From: Streptomyces sp. NBC_01306
GTDB taxonomy: Bacteria > Actinomycetota > Actinomycetes > Streptomycetales > Streptomycetaceae
DNA: 64,000 bases
Assembly (NCBI RefSeq): GCF_026340465.1
Contig: NZ_JAPEPC010000001.1
Coordinates: forward strand, 5,089,001 to 5,153,000
Direction of reading: 5' to 3'
Under the pieces are notes generated by a model. The model searched no databases, had not been told where the DNA came from, and saw only the letters and a program-made list of their open reading frames with translations. A program made the translations under genes and the position numbers. Below, piece by piece: positions 53,949 to 62,595 of the stretch. How positions within the stretch are numbered: position 1 is the first letter of the stretch; each line of letters starts with the position of its first letter.

Positions 53949-55232
53949 ATGACCTCGCTCTCCCCGCTCTCCGACCAGTCCCCGGTCATCCAGGCCGCCT
54001 ACCGGTCCCGCGCCGCCGCGGCCGACCTCGCGCCACTGCCGCGCGCGGCCAAGGACGACGCGCTGCTGGCCATCGCCGACGCGCTCGAAGTGCGTTCGTC
54101 CGAGATCGTCGAGGCCAACGCCGAGGACGTCGCGAAGGCCAGGGCCGCCGGTACCGCCGAGACGGTCATCGACCGCCTCACCCTCACCCCCGAGCGCATC
54201 CGCGCGATCGCCGGTGACGTACGGGACGTCGCGGCGCTGCCCGACCCGGTCGGCGAGGTCGTACGGGGCTCGACGCTGCCCAACGGAATCGACCTGCGCC
54301 AGGTGCGGGTGCCGCTCGGCGTCGTCGGGATCATCTACGAGGCCAGGCCCAATGTGACGGTGGACGCCGCCGCGCTCTGCCTGAAGTCGGGCAACGCTGT
54401 GCTGCTGCGCGGCTCCGCCTCCGCGTACGCCTCCAACACCGCGCTCGTACGGGTGCTGCGCGACGCCGTCGGGGGCTCCGGGCTGCCGGCCGACGCCATC
54501 CAGCTCGTGCCGGGGGAGTCCCGCGAGTCCGTACGGGAGCTGATGCGCGCCCGCGGCATGGTCGACGTGCTGATCCCGCGCGGCGGCGCGTCCCTGATCC
54601 GTACCGTCGTCGAGCAGTCCACCGTGCCGGTCATCGAGACCGGCACCGGCAACTGCCACGTGTACGTGGACGCGCAGGCCGACATCGACATGGCCGTCGC
54701 CATCCTCGTCAACTCCAAGGCCCAGCGGCCCTCCGTCTGCAACGCGGCCGAGACGCTCCTGGTCCACCGGGACATCGCGGACGCGTTCCTGCCGAAGGCG
54801 CTCGACGCGCTCGGCGAGGCGGGCGTGACCGTGCACGGCGACGAGCGGGTGCTCGGGTACGCCGACGGGACGAAGGCGACCGTCGTCGAGGCGACCGCGG
54901 ACGACTGGGAGGCCGAGTACCTCTCGTACGACATCGCGGCCGCCGTCGTCGACTCGCTGGACGCGGCCGTCGCGCACATCAGGCTGTGGACATCCGGCCA
55001 CACCGAGGCGATCGTCACCACCTCGCAGGCCGCGGCCCGCCGTTTCACCCAGCTGGTCGATTCCACGACGGTGGCTGTCAACGCGTCCACCCGGTTCACC
55101 GACGGAGGTCAGTTCGGATTCGGCGCCGAGATCGGCATCTCCACCCAGAAGCTGCACGCCCGGGGGCCGATGGGACTGCCCGAGCTGACCTCGACCAAGT
55201 ACATCGTGACGGGAGACGGTCACATTCGGTGA
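53949..55232 (+). CDS. proA: Glutamate-5-semialdehyde dehydrogenase
   Basis: Second step of proline synthesis (gamma-glutamyl phosphate reductase). 427 aa. The catalytic Cys is in RPSVCNAAETLLVH (about residue 263). LGVVGIIYEARPNVT and IETGTGNCHVYVD are conserved. The start is supported by the leaderless -10. Confidence 0.95.
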   Translation: MTSLSPLSDQSPVIQAAYRSRAAAADLAPLPRAAKDDALLAIADALEVRSSEIVEANAEDVAKARAAGTAETVIDRLTLTPERIRAIAGDVRDVAALPDPVGEVVRGSTLPNGIDLRQVRVPLGVVGIIYEARPNVTVDAAALCLKSGNAVLLRGSASAYASNTALVRVLRDAVGGSGLPADAIQLVPGESRESVRELMRARGMVDVLIPRGGASLIRTVVEQSTVPVIETGTGNCHVYVDAQADIDMAVAILVNSKAQRPSVCNAAETLLVHRDIADAFLPKALDALGEAGVTVHGDERVLGYADGTKATVVEATADDWEAEYLSYDIAAAVVDSLDAAVAHIRLWTSGHTEAIVTTSQAAARRFTQLVDSTTVAVNASTRFTDGGQFGFGAEIGISTQKLHARGPMGLPELTSTKYIVTGDGHIR

Positions 55233-55285
55233 CTCCCTGACCGGTCGACTTCGCACTCTCCCTGCCCAAATCCACCCACCGGGTC

Positions 55286-55291
55286 TACTCT
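55286..55291 (+). promoter_or_regulatory. Putative -10 (TACTCT) of the 216-aa membrane protein gene
   Basis: Ends 6 nt before the GTG at 55298; identical hexamer and spacing to the paralogue at 56083. Confidence 0.5.
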
Positions 55292-55297
55292 GATTCC

Positions 55298-55948
55298 GTG
55301 CCGGACGACGTGGGGGGCAGGCCGTTCCAGGACGGCTGGGAGCCTGACGACGACCGCGGAGGAGCGGACGAGGAATTCGCCTCCGTGGTCTTCGGCGAGG
55401 ACTTCGTCAGGGCCGCCACCATCCACGAACCGACCGCGGTCGAACGGCTGCTGGCCGCCGCGGAGGCGCGCGCGGAGGCCGAGGCCGCCAGAGCGCGCGC
55501 GGGCGGCTCCGGCGGCGATGACTTCGACGAGTACGACGAGTTCCTCCGCGAGAACGCCGCGGACTACGGCCTGCTGTACGGGCCGGGCGACGCCGGGGAG
55601 TACGGCGTGGGCCCCGACGGCGCCGAGAGCGGCCCCTACGGGCCGCACGGCGGTGTGCTGCGCCCGTACCGCGGCCGGGCGCGCTGGCACCGGCCGGTGG
55701 CCTGGCTGCTGGCCCTCGTCATGGGGATCGGCATGGTGGCCCTGGCCTTCGCCGCGGTCTACCGGGGAGCGTCGGCCAGCCGGCAGGACCAGGTGCCCGC
55801 GCCGGTGACGACCGGGGTCGGCGCCGTGCCGGGCGGCACGGGCGTCACCGGGCCGTCCCCGGCGGAATCGGTTCCGGCGGGCCACGCGGCCGGCCGCTCG
55901 CTCGGCCATTCGGCCCCACCGGCCGCCGCGCTTCCGCGCACGCCCTGA
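55298..55948 (+). CDS. Single-pass membrane protein, paralogue A (Mre-cluster associated)
   Basis: 216 aa. The acidic cytoplasmic N-terminus includes FASVVFGEDFVRAATIHEP (residues 27-45), shared with the next gene, then an Ala/Glu/Arg helix. One transmembrane segment (about 130-152, VAWLLALVMGIGMVALAFAAVY) is followed by a short Pro/Gly/Thr external tail. In S. coelicolor, proteins from this position were reported to interact with the MreB-related spore-wall machinery; equivalence here is inferred from synteny. No enzyme motif is present. Confidence 0.75.
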   Translation: MPDDVGGRPFQDGWEPDDDRGGADEEFASVVFGEDFVRAATIHEPTAVERLLAAAEARAEAEAARARAGGSGGDDFDEYDEFLRENAADYGLLYGPGDAGEYGVGPDGAESGPYGPHGGVLRPYRGRARWHRPVAWLLALVMGIGMVALAFAAVYRGASASRQDQVPAPVTTGVGAVPGGTGVTGPSPAESVPAGHAAGRSLGHSAPPAAALPRTP

Positions 55949-56070
55949 CCGCGGCAGCCGACCGCCCGGACCCGCCCCGGCCATGGCTGCCGCGCCGCCA
56001 CGCGCGGACGGTGTGCCGGCGGCTCGGAAGTTGGCCCGTACCGGGGCGTTTACGCAGCCCCGCCGCGACC

Positions 56071-56076
56071 TACTCT
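56071..56076 (+). promoter_or_regulatory. Putative -10 (TACTCT) of the 361-aa membrane protein gene
   Basis: Ends 6 nt before the ATG at 56083; TTTACG 16 nt further upstream may be the -35. Confidence 0.5.
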
Positions 56077-56082
56077 CAAGGT

Positions 56083-57168
56083 ATGGCGGGGCGCGATGAG
56101 CCACCCGAGGGGTCACCCGAGGGCCTGCCCAGCGGTGGCGAGGACGAGTACCGGTCCGTCGTCTTCGACGAATCGTTCATCAAGGCTGCCCGGCTCCAGG
56201 AGTTCTCCGCGCAGGAGCGGATGGGCCGGCACGCCCGGGCCGTCCGCAGCCGCTCCGGATGGCCCGGCAGAGGCCCTGTGCGCCTGCTCGTCGCACTGGC
56301 GCTGCTGGTGCTGGCCTTCGGCACCGCGGTCTTCATGGGCATCCACCACCCGTACCGGCCGCCGCAGGTCAGCCGCGCCGAACCGCTGCACACCACGGTG
56401 ATTCCGCTCGCGCCGCGAGGCGCGGTGCCGGGCGGGACACCCGCTGAGCTCTTCGCGCACAGTCCGGCCGCCGAGTTCCGTACCGGCATCTCCGGAGTGA
56501 ACCCGCCCGGGGCCCGGAGCACCGCGCACTTCGCGTACAGCGACGTACTGGCAGCACTGAAGATCGCCAAGGAGTACGTCGTGGAGTCCTCGCTGGACCC
56601 CACGGTGCTGATGGGCGGCTCTGCTGAGAAGGTCAGGGACCTGATCGCCCCGGACCAGTACCCGCAGTTCGACCAGAGCCTGACAGCGCCATCGGCGGAC
56701 GGCCGTCACGCCGCGACCGGCTGGCTGGTTCGCTTCGACCCCGCACAGGTGGCGCTGGCCGGCTCCGATGTGCGGGTGGCGGGCGTCCTGCGGTACGCGG
56801 AGGCCACGGACCGGACGCTGGAGGTGACCGCGGACCACACCTTCGTCTACGCGCTCAGGCCGGCCGCCCCCCGGGGCACGAAGGCCGGACCCGCGAAGCC
56901 GGACGGCGCCTCGCTGTTCACCGTCCGCCGCGAGGTGCACTTCCGCTTCGGCGCGGAGGACCTGCGGCTGCACCAGGCGCAGGTGACCTTCGCCGATGTG
57001 CAGGCCGGGCCGCAGAGCTGCACGGCCGACGCGGCGAACCGGCTGCGCCCGCTGCTCGCCGGGCAGCACGCGGCCGACGGCGGTCCGGCCGGGACCGATC
57101 CGTACGCCACCGGCCCGGCCACCGCACTGTGCGGGACGCTCGCGGCCAAGGCCCTGGGATCGGATTAG
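56083..57168 (+). CDS. Single-pass membrane protein, paralogue B (Mre-cluster associated)
   Basis: 361 aa from ATG 56083; the reading from 56011 lacks support. The N-terminal motif YRSVVFDESFIKAARLQEF (residues 23-41) matches paralogue A. One transmembrane segment lies at about 65-87 (VRLLVALALLVLAFGTAVFMG). The large external domain (about 100-361) is not found in A and contains two Cys near its end. It shares promoter architecture with A and converges with the M48 protease gene. Function is inferred only from locus. Confidence 0.78.
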   Translation: MAGRDEPPEGSPEGLPSGGEDEYRSVVFDESFIKAARLQEFSAQERMGRHARAVRSRSGWPGRGPVRLLVALALLVLAFGTAVFMGIHHPYRPPQVSRAEPLHTTVIPLAPRGAVPGGTPAELFAHSPAAEFRTGISGVNPPGARSTAHFAYSDVLAALKIAKEYVVESSLDPTVLMGGSAEKVRDLIAPDQYPQFDQSLTAPSADGRHAATGWLVRFDPAQVALAGSDVRVAGVLRYAEATDRTLEVTADHTFVYALRPAAPRGTKAGPAKPDGASLFTVRREVHFRFGAEDLRLHQAQVTFADVQAGPQSCTADAANRLRPLLAGQHAADGGPAGTDPYATGPATALCGTLAAKALGSD

Positions 57169-57234
57169 GCCAGATCCCAGGGGCCCGGCACGATCCGGAC
57201 GAGCGGCCCCGGGCCCGGACCCGGTGCCGCGGCT

Positions 57235-58371
57235 CTAGTCCGCAAGCGGTCCTTCCGTACCGGTGGCAGGGCCGTCGTCGGTGCTGCCGTCCGTGCCGCG
57301 CCCGCCCTTCCCGGCGTCGCCCCTGGCGCCGCCCGCTCCGCCACCGGTGAACTTCCCGCGCAGCTTTCCGCCCAGGTCGCCCGCACCGCCCGCGATATCG
57401 CCCACCAGCTTCATCAGCGGGTCCTTGCTGGTACGCACCGTGTCGGCGTAGTGCGATGCGGACTCCCGGAAGGACTCGCCGACCGACGCGTCCTTGTCCT
57501 CGTCGCGCCGGGGGTAGTGCCCGTCCATGATCCGCTGGAAGTCCCGGCTCTCCGCCCACTTCTTCAGCTCGGCTGCGCGCACGGTGGTGAACGGGTGGCT
57601 GCGCGGCAGCACGTTCATGATCTTGAGCACCGAGTCGCGCAGGTCGCCGCCCGCCTCGTACTCCTCGGCCTGCTCCAGGAACGCGTCCACGTTCATCTCG
57701 TGCAGATGGTTGCCACCGGCGATCTTCATCAGACCGCGCATCGACGCCCGGAGGTCCTGGCCCACGAGCAGCCCCGCCCGGTCCGCGGACAGCTCCGACT
57801 TGCGGAACCACTCGCGCAGCCCCGTCACCAGCGCCATGATCGCCACATTGCCCAGCGGGATCCAGGCGACCTTCAGCGCGATGCTCGTGAGGAAGAGCAG
57901 GATCGTGCGGTACACCGCGTGGCCGGAGAGCGCGTGGCCCGTCTCATGGCCGACGACGGCGCGCATCTCCTCCTCGTCGAGGAGCTCGACCAGCCCCGTG
58001 GTGACCACGATGATCGGCTCGTCCAGACCGATGCACATGGCGTTGGGCTGGGGATTCTGCGTGACGTACATGGCGGGGACCTTCTCCAGGTCCAGGATGT
58101 AGCAGGCGTCGCGCAGCATGACGTGGAGGTGCGCGAACTGGGCGTCGCTCACCCGCACCGAGTCGGAGAGGAAGAGCAGGCGCAGGCTCCGCTCGGGCAG
58201 CAGCCCGCTGAGCGCCTTGAGGACGGTGTCGAAACCGGTGAGCTTGCGCAGCGCCACCAGGGCCGACCGGTCCGCCGGATGCTCGTACGCCCGTGAGGAG
58301 ATCCCCTCGAAGCGCCGGCGCTTCCTTCCCGGCACGTTCTCGTGACTGTTCTCGTGACCGCTGTCTGTCAT
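57235..58371 (-). CDS. M48-family (HtpX/Ste24-like) metalloprotease
   Basis: Membrane-associated zinc protease, 378 aa from ATG 58371, which has GGGGGA upstream; the longer reading to 58746 crosses two tiny genes and is rejected. The zinc motif HEXXH is in VVGHETGHALSG, and the third-ligand region is LSADRAGLLVGQD. Hydrophobic segments follow the HEXXH (LLFLTSIALKVAWIPLG). The C-terminus is Gly/Lys-rich. Substrates are unknown; envelope quality control is the family's usual role. Confidence 0.88.
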   Translation of the reverse strand: MTDSGHENSHENVPGRKRRRFEGISSRAYEHPADRSALVALRKLTGFDTVLKALSGLLPERSLRLLFLSDSVRVSDAQFAHLHVMLRDACYILDLEKVPAMYVTQNPQPNAMCIGLDEPIIVVTTGLVELLDEEEMRAVVGHETGHALSGHAVYRTILLFLTSIALKVAWIPLGNVAIMALVTGLREWFRKSELSADRAGLLVGQDLRASMRGLMKIAGGNHLHEMNVDAFLEQAEEYEAGGDLRDSVLKIMNVLPRSHPFTTVRAAELKKWAESRDFQRIMDGHYPRRDEDKDASVGESFRESASHYADTVRTSKDPLMKLVGDIAGGAGDLGGKLRGKFTGGGAGGARGDAGKGGRGTDGSTDDGPATGTEGPLAD

Positions 58372-58486
58372 GAATGTCCCCCTGCCTTCTGTCTTCGAGC
58401 CCTGCTCGTCCCCCTGGCGGGCCCCAGCGTATGCGGTGGGGCTACCGTGTGGCGGGGGTCCTACACCGAGAAGGAGCGCACCCGTC

Positions 58487-58630
58487 ATGCCGGACGCGAC
58501 CACACTGCTCGCCGCTGCCTCGAACCAGCAGGGGCCGGGCGACACCTTGCGGGTCCTGCTGGTCGTCCTGCTTGTCGGGGCTGTCCTGCTCGCCTGGTTT
58601 CTCCTGCGCGGATATCGCGACAACGACTGA
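58487..58630 (+). CDS. Tiny membrane protein, 47 aa
   Basis: ATG 58487 with AAGGAG 10 nt upstream. Hydrophilic first 20 residues, then one transmembrane helix (TLRVLLVVLLVGAVLLAWFLL, about 20-40) and a charged end GYRDND. It is divergent from the M48 protease gene and upstream of another tiny gene and nadD. Function unknown. Confidence 0.65.
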   Translation: MPDATTLLAAASNQQGPGDTLRVLLVVLLVGAVLLAWFLLRGYRDND

Positions 58631-58711
58631 GTCGGCGTGAGCGTGCCCAGCGGGCCCGCATACGATGTCCGCGAAGCCCCCGCTCCGACTCCCGGATAGG
58701 TCCTGCTGACC

Positions 58712-58873
58712 ATGAGCCTCCACAGCACCGCTGCCAGCCTCGCCACTCTCGCCTCCGAGAGCGGACACGGCGGTAACCACCCCAGCCTCAGCCCCTACCT
58801 CACCGGTGGCGGTGCGTTCGTCGCGCTCCTGCTGCTGCTGTGGATCACCACCCGCTTCAACCGCGACCGCTGA
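58712..58873 (+). CDS. Tiny membrane protein, 53 aa
   Basis: ATG 58712 with a GATAGG SD-like sequence 11 nt upstream. Residues 1-30 are Ser/Ala/His-rich; one helix spans about 33-46 (GGAFVALLLLLWIT), then the basic end RFNRDR. Proteins of this type commonly precede nadD in streptomycetes, as far as I recall. It is too short for the usual ORF cutoffs. Function unknown. Confidence 0.62.
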   Translation: MSLHSTAASLATLASESGHGGNHPSLSPYLTGGGAFVALLLLLWITTRFNRDR

Positions 58874-58905
58874 CCCGGGGCGCAGACGGGTAGGTGGCGG
58901 CCCAG

Positions 58906-58911
58906 TAGGGT
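58906..58911 (+). promoter_or_regulatory. Putative -10 (TAGGGT) before nadD
   Basis: Ends 8 nt before the nadD ATG at 58920, with no SD. Confidence 0.35.
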
Positions 58912-58919
58912 CTGCACGC

Positions 58920-59516
58920 ATGGGAGAGCAGAAGAGGCGTCTCGGCGTGATGGGCGGGACATTCGACCCGATCCATCATGGACACCTGGTGGCCGCCAGT
59001 GAGGTGGCCTCTCAGTTCCAGCTGGACGAGGTCGTGTTCGTGCCGACCGGGCAGCCGTGGCAGAAGAGCCACAAGGTCGTCTCCCCGGCCGAGGACCGCT
59101 ACCTGATGACGGTCATCGCGACCGCGTCGAACCCGCAGTTCTCGGTCAGCCGCATCGACATCGACCGCGGCGGGCCGACGTACACCATCGACACCCTGCG
59201 GGATCTGCGCGGCCTCAACACCGATGCGGATCTCTTCTTCATCACCGGGGCCGACGCGCTCTCCCAGATCCTCACCTGGCGGAACGCCGAAGAGCTGTTC
59301 GCGCTCTCCCACTTCATCGGCGTGACCAGGCCGGGCCATGTCCTGACGGACGACGGCCTGCCGGAGGGCGGTGTCTCCCTGGTGGAGGTGCCCGCCCTGG
59401 CGATCTCGTCGACCGACTGCCGCGCCCGGGTCGAGCAGGGGGACCCGGTCTGGTATCTGGTTCCGGACGGTGTGGTGCGCTACATCGACAAGCGCCAGCT
59501 GTACCGCGGCGAATGA
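58920..59516 (+). CDS. nadD: Nicotinate-nucleotide adenylyltransferase
   Basis: Forms deamido-NAD from nicotinate mononucleotide and ATP. 198 aa. GVMGGTFDPIHHGHLV is the nucleotidyltransferase HXGH motif and ISSTDCRARV the second signature (ISSTxxR). The ATG at 58920 gives the correct family N-terminus; the ORF upstream overlaps the 53-aa gene. The LCP gene follows within about 20 nt. Confidence 0.94.
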   Translation: MGEQKRRLGVMGGTFDPIHHGHLVAASEVASQFQLDEVVFVPTGQPWQKSHKVVSPAEDRYLMTVIATASNPQFSVSRIDIDRGGPTYTIDTLRDLRGLNTDADLFFITGADALSQILTWRNAEELFALSHFIGVTRPGHVLTDDGLPEGGVSLVEVPALAISSTDCRARVEQGDPVWYLVPDGVVRYIDKRQLYRGE

Positions 59517-59534
59517 GCCGTGAGAGGGGCACCG

Positions 59535-61259
59535 TTGAACGACCGACAGAACCCGTACGTTCAGTACGACCAGTACGGGCAGCCGATGCAGCTCGTCGGG
59601 TACGACGAATACGGGCAGCCGGTGTACCAGCAGGTGCAGCCGCAGCAGCAGGATCAGCAGCAGTACGACCCGTACGGCCGGCAGCACGAGCAGGCTCCGG
59701 GGTACGGATACGACCCGTACGCGCAGCAGCAGCCCCCGCCCGCGCCGTACCAGGGGCAGAGCCAGGGCTACGACTACGACACCGGGCAGGCCGGGCAGAC
59801 CGGGCAGCAGCCCGCGGTGGACACGGCCCAGCAGTGGATCCCGCAGCAGAGCCAGGCACCGCAGGCGCAGCCCCCTCGGACACAGCCCCCGCAGGCGGCC
59901 CAGCCCCATCAGCCGCAGCCCTCCGAGACTCAGGCGCCGCGGCAGCCCGGGCAGCCGCAGCGGGCCGTTCCCGGCCAGCGCCGGCCCGCCGCCCCGGGTG
60001 ACGGCGAGTACAAGACCGAGCAGTTCTCCTTCATCGAGGAGCCCGACGAGGACTCCGAAGACGTCATCGACTGGCTGAAGTTCACCGAGAGCCGCACCGA
60101 GCGGCGCGAGGAGGCGAGGCGCCGGGGACGTACCCGCGTCGTTTCGCTGGTCGTCGTGCTGGCGCTCGTCGTCGCGGGCGGTGTCGGCTATCTCTGGTAC
60201 GCGGGCAAGCTGCCCGGGATCTCCGGAGCGGGCGACGGCAGCGCCACGGCCTCCGGCGCGCAGCAGCGCAACGCGATCGTGGTCCATCTGCACAACACGA
60301 AGAGCGGCGGCACATCGACCGCGCTGCTCGTCGACAACGTCACCACCGGCAAGGGCACCACGCTCCTGCTGCCCAACTCCCTTGCCGTGTCGAACGATGA
60401 CGGCACGGCGACCACGCTCGGCAAGTCCGTGGACGACGACGGCTCGGACGGCACCAGGGACGCGCTGGACACCCTCCTCGGAGCCAAGATCGGCGGCACC
60501 TGGCGGCTCGACACCCCGTATCTGGAGAACCTGGTCGAGATGGTCGGCAATATCGACATCGACACCGACGTCGACGTGCCGGACACCAAGAAGGGCGCCG
60601 AGCCGCTGGTGCACCGGGGCAAGGACCAGACGCTCAGCGGTCAGATGGCGGTCGCGTACTCCACCTACCGAGCGCCCGGCGAGCCCGAGGCGAAGCAGCT
60701 GGAGCGGTTCGGGCAGGTCATGCAGGGCGTCCTGAAGAAGATCTCGGACGATCCGCAGGCCGCGACGGCCACCGTGAAGAACCTGGCGCAGATCCTGGAC
60801 CCGTCCCTGACCGACAAGGACCTGGGCGCGTCCCTGGCCAAACTCGCCGCACACGCGAAGAAGGGCGACTACAGCACGCAGCTGCTGTCCGTGCGGAGCG
60901 ACGGCACGATCAGCCCGCAGGCGAGCGCCAGTGTGGTCAAGAACGTACTCGGCGGTTCGGTGAAGGCGCCCGACCAGGGCGATGCGGTGAGCGTGGCGAT
61001 CAGCAACGCCAGCGGCCGGACGGCCGCGACGGAGAGCGCCAGGATCGCCCTCGTCAACGGCGGCTACTCGGTCGCGGTCGGCGGAACCGCAAGCGCCACC
61101 GCGTCGTCGCAGGTCAGCTATGGCGACCCGGCGCAGAAGGCCAAGGCGGAGGAAGTGGCGAAGACGCTGGGGCTGCCGGCCGGATCGGTCCACAAGGGCA
61201 AGGCCGCCGCGAACGCGGACGTCACCGTGGTGCTGGGGCAGGACTACAAGGTCACCTGA
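59535..61259 (+). CDS. LytR-CpsA-Psr (LCP) family wall-polymer transferase (PdtA-like)
   Basis: Transfers lipid-linked anionic glycopolymer to peptidoglycan. In S. coelicolor the LCP protein at this nadD-rsfS position is PdtA, needed for wall polydiglycosylphosphate; equivalence is inferred from synteny and domains. The TTG at 59535 (GAGAGGGG 5 nt upstream) gives 574 aa; GTG 59520 is the alternative. The long Tyr/Gln/Pro-rich cytoplasmic region (1-200) is followed by a helix (about 203-222, VVSLVVVLALVVAGGVGYLW), then an LCP domain with PNSLAVSND and the TLLGAKIGG region, and a C-terminal LytR_C domain (AVSVAISNASGRTAATESA). It fits the polymer cassette upstream. Confidence 0.87.
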   Translation: MNDRQNPYVQYDQYGQPMQLVGYDEYGQPVYQQVQPQQQDQQQYDPYGRQHEQAPGYGYDPYAQQQPPPAPYQGQSQGYDYDTGQAGQTGQQPAVDTAQQWIPQQSQAPQAQPPRTQPPQAAQPHQPQPSETQAPRQPGQPQRAVPGQRRPAAPGDGEYKTEQFSFIEEPDEDSEDVIDWLKFTESRTERREEARRRGRTRVVSLVVVLALVVAGGVGYLWYAGKLPGISGAGDGSATASGAQQRNAIVVHLHNTKSGGTSTALLVDNVTTGKGTTLLLPNSLAVSNDDGTATTLGKSVDDDGSDGTRDALDTLLGAKIGGTWRLDTPYLENLVEMVGNIDIDTDVDVPDTKKGAEPLVHRGKDQTLSGQMAVAYSTYRAPGEPEAKQLERFGQVMQGVLKKISDDPQAATATVKNLAQILDPSLTDKDLGASLAKLAAHAKKGDYSTQLLSVRSDGTISPQASASVVKNVLGGSVKAPDQGDAVSVAISNASGRTAATESARIALVNGGYSVAVGGTASATASSQVSYGDPAQKAKAEEVAKTLGLPAGSVHKGKAAANADVTVVLGQDYKVT

Positions 61260-61316
61260 GTGCTGGGGGCCGTCCGGAGGCTGCCGGCCGCCGGGCGGTC
61301 ATAAGAATTGCAGGAC

Positions 61317-61361
61317 CGTCGGCGGTCCGTGAGACCCTTGGGTACTCCACGACCGCCGACG
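61317..61361 (+). promoter_or_regulatory. Hairpin directly upstream of rsfS
   Basis: CGTCGGCGGTC (61317-61327) is exactly complementary to 61351-61361, with a 23-nt loop, 11 nt before the rsfS GTG. It may be a weak terminator or a translational control element. Confidence 0.45.
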
Positions 61362-61372
61362 AAAGCCTGCCA

Positions 61373-61834
61373 GTGACCGCCACGGACCGTTCCATCGAGC
61401 TCATCAACGCCGCCGCTCAGGCGGCCGCCGACCGGCTCGCGCACGACATCACCGCGTACGACGTCAGCGATGTGCTGTCGATCACCGACGCCTTCCTGCT
61501 CGCATCGGCGCCCAACGACCGCCAGGTCAAGTCGATCGTCGACGAGATCGAGGAGCGGCTGAACAAGCAGCTCGGCGCCAAGCCGGTGCGCCGGGAGGGC
61601 GACCGCGACGCCCGCTGGATCCTCCTCGACTACGTCGACATCGTCGTCCACGTCCAGCACAGCGAGGAGCGGGTCTACTACGCGCTGGAGCGCCTCTGGA
61701 AGGACTGCCCCGAGATCGCCCTGCCCGAGGACGCCGTCAAGACCCGCGGCAAGGCCGAGGAGCACGCCAGGCTCAACGGCATCGAGGGCCCCGACGCCGA
61801 CCTGGACGCCGACCTGGACGGTGAGCTGCACTGA
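61373..61834 (+). CDS. rsfS: Ribosomal silencing factor RsfS
   Basis: Binds L14 and blocks subunit joining during starvation. 153 aa with the conserved DVLSITDAFLLASAPNDRQVKSI and WILLDYVDIVVHVQHSEERVYYALERLW segments. The acidic C-terminal tail (DADLDADLDGELH) is common in actinobacteria. The SD (GAAAG) is weak. Its TGA overlaps the CTG start of the next gene. Confidence 0.94.
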   Translation: MTATDRSIELINAAAQAAADRLAHDITAYDVSDVLSITDAFLLASAPNDRQVKSIVDEIEERLNKQLGAKPVRREGDRDARWILLDYVDIVVHVQHSEERVYYALERLWKDCPEIALPEDAVKTRGKAEEHARLNGIEGPDADLDADLDGELH

Positions 61835-62484
61835 ACGGCACCAAGGGCGGCCGTGGCCGCCGCATCGTTCTCTGGCGGCACGGCCAGACCGCCTGGAACC
61901 TGGAGCGCCGCTTCCAGGGCTCCACGGACATCGAGCTGACCGAGACCGGTATCGGCCAGGCGCGCCGGGCGGCCCGGCTGCTCGCCTCGATGAAGCCCGA
62001 CGCGATCGTGGCGTCCGACCTCAGCCGGGCGGCGACCACCGCCCGTGAGCTCGGGGCCGTGACCGGCCAGGACATCACGTACGACGCCGCCCTGCGCGAG
62101 ACGTACGCGGGCAGCTGGCAGGGGCTCACGCACGACGAGATCATGGCGAGCTTCGGCGAGCAGTACGCGGCGTGGAAGCGCGGCGAGCCCGTGCGGCGCG
62201 GCGGCGGCGAACTGGAGTCCGAGGTCGCCGACCGGGCCGCCCCGGTGGTCCTCGCCCATGCCGACGCGCTGCCCGACGACGGGACGCTCGTCGTCGTCAG
62301 CCACGGCGGCACCATCCGCACCACCATCGGCCGGCTCCTCGGTCTGGAGTCGCGCCACTGGGAGAGCCTGGGCGGGCTCTCCAACTGCTGCTGGTCGGTA
62401 CTGGGCGAGGGCGCCCGCGGCTGGCGGCTGCTTGAGCACAACGCCGGGACCCTCCCCGAGCCGGTGCTCGGCGACGACGACTGA
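61831..62484 (+). CDS. Histidine phosphatase / phosphoglycerate-mutase-like, CTG start
   Basis: Two-His phosphatase, 217 aa. The catalytic RHG motif LWRHGQT lies at residues 14-20 of the CTG-initiated product; the second His is in VVVSHGGT. The first ATG in frame (61990) lies after the catalytic His, and no ATG, GTG or TTG exists between the upstream in-frame stop at 61822 and the RHG. The CTG at 61831 has GGTGAG 5 nt upstream and overlaps the rsfS stop (CTGA). The rsfS neighbour is conserved; glucosyl-3-phosphoglycerate phosphatase or a general phosphatase is possible. Confidence 0.87.
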   Translation: MNGTKGGRGRRIVLWRHGQTAWNLERRFQGSTDIELTETGIGQARRAARLLASMKPDAIVASDLSRAATTARELGAVTGQDITYDAALRETYAGSWQGLTHDEIMASFGEQYAAWKRGEPVRRGGGELESEVADRAAPVVLAHADALPDDGTLVVVSHGGTIRTTIGRLLGLESRHWESLGGLSNCCWSVLGEGARGWRLLEHNAGTLPEPVLGDDD

Positions 62485-62595
62485 GCACCCCGTGAGGGGC
62501 GTCCGGGCGGATTTCACTTTCCGGCTGGTCGCAGGCTAAAGTTCTTCTTGTTCGCGCCGCAGGACGCAGAGAATGCAGCGAGCGAAGCGAACAGC

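Noticed and set aside
61990..62484. ATG start at 61990 for the histidine phosphatase
   Set aside because: It would delete the catalytic RHG motif.
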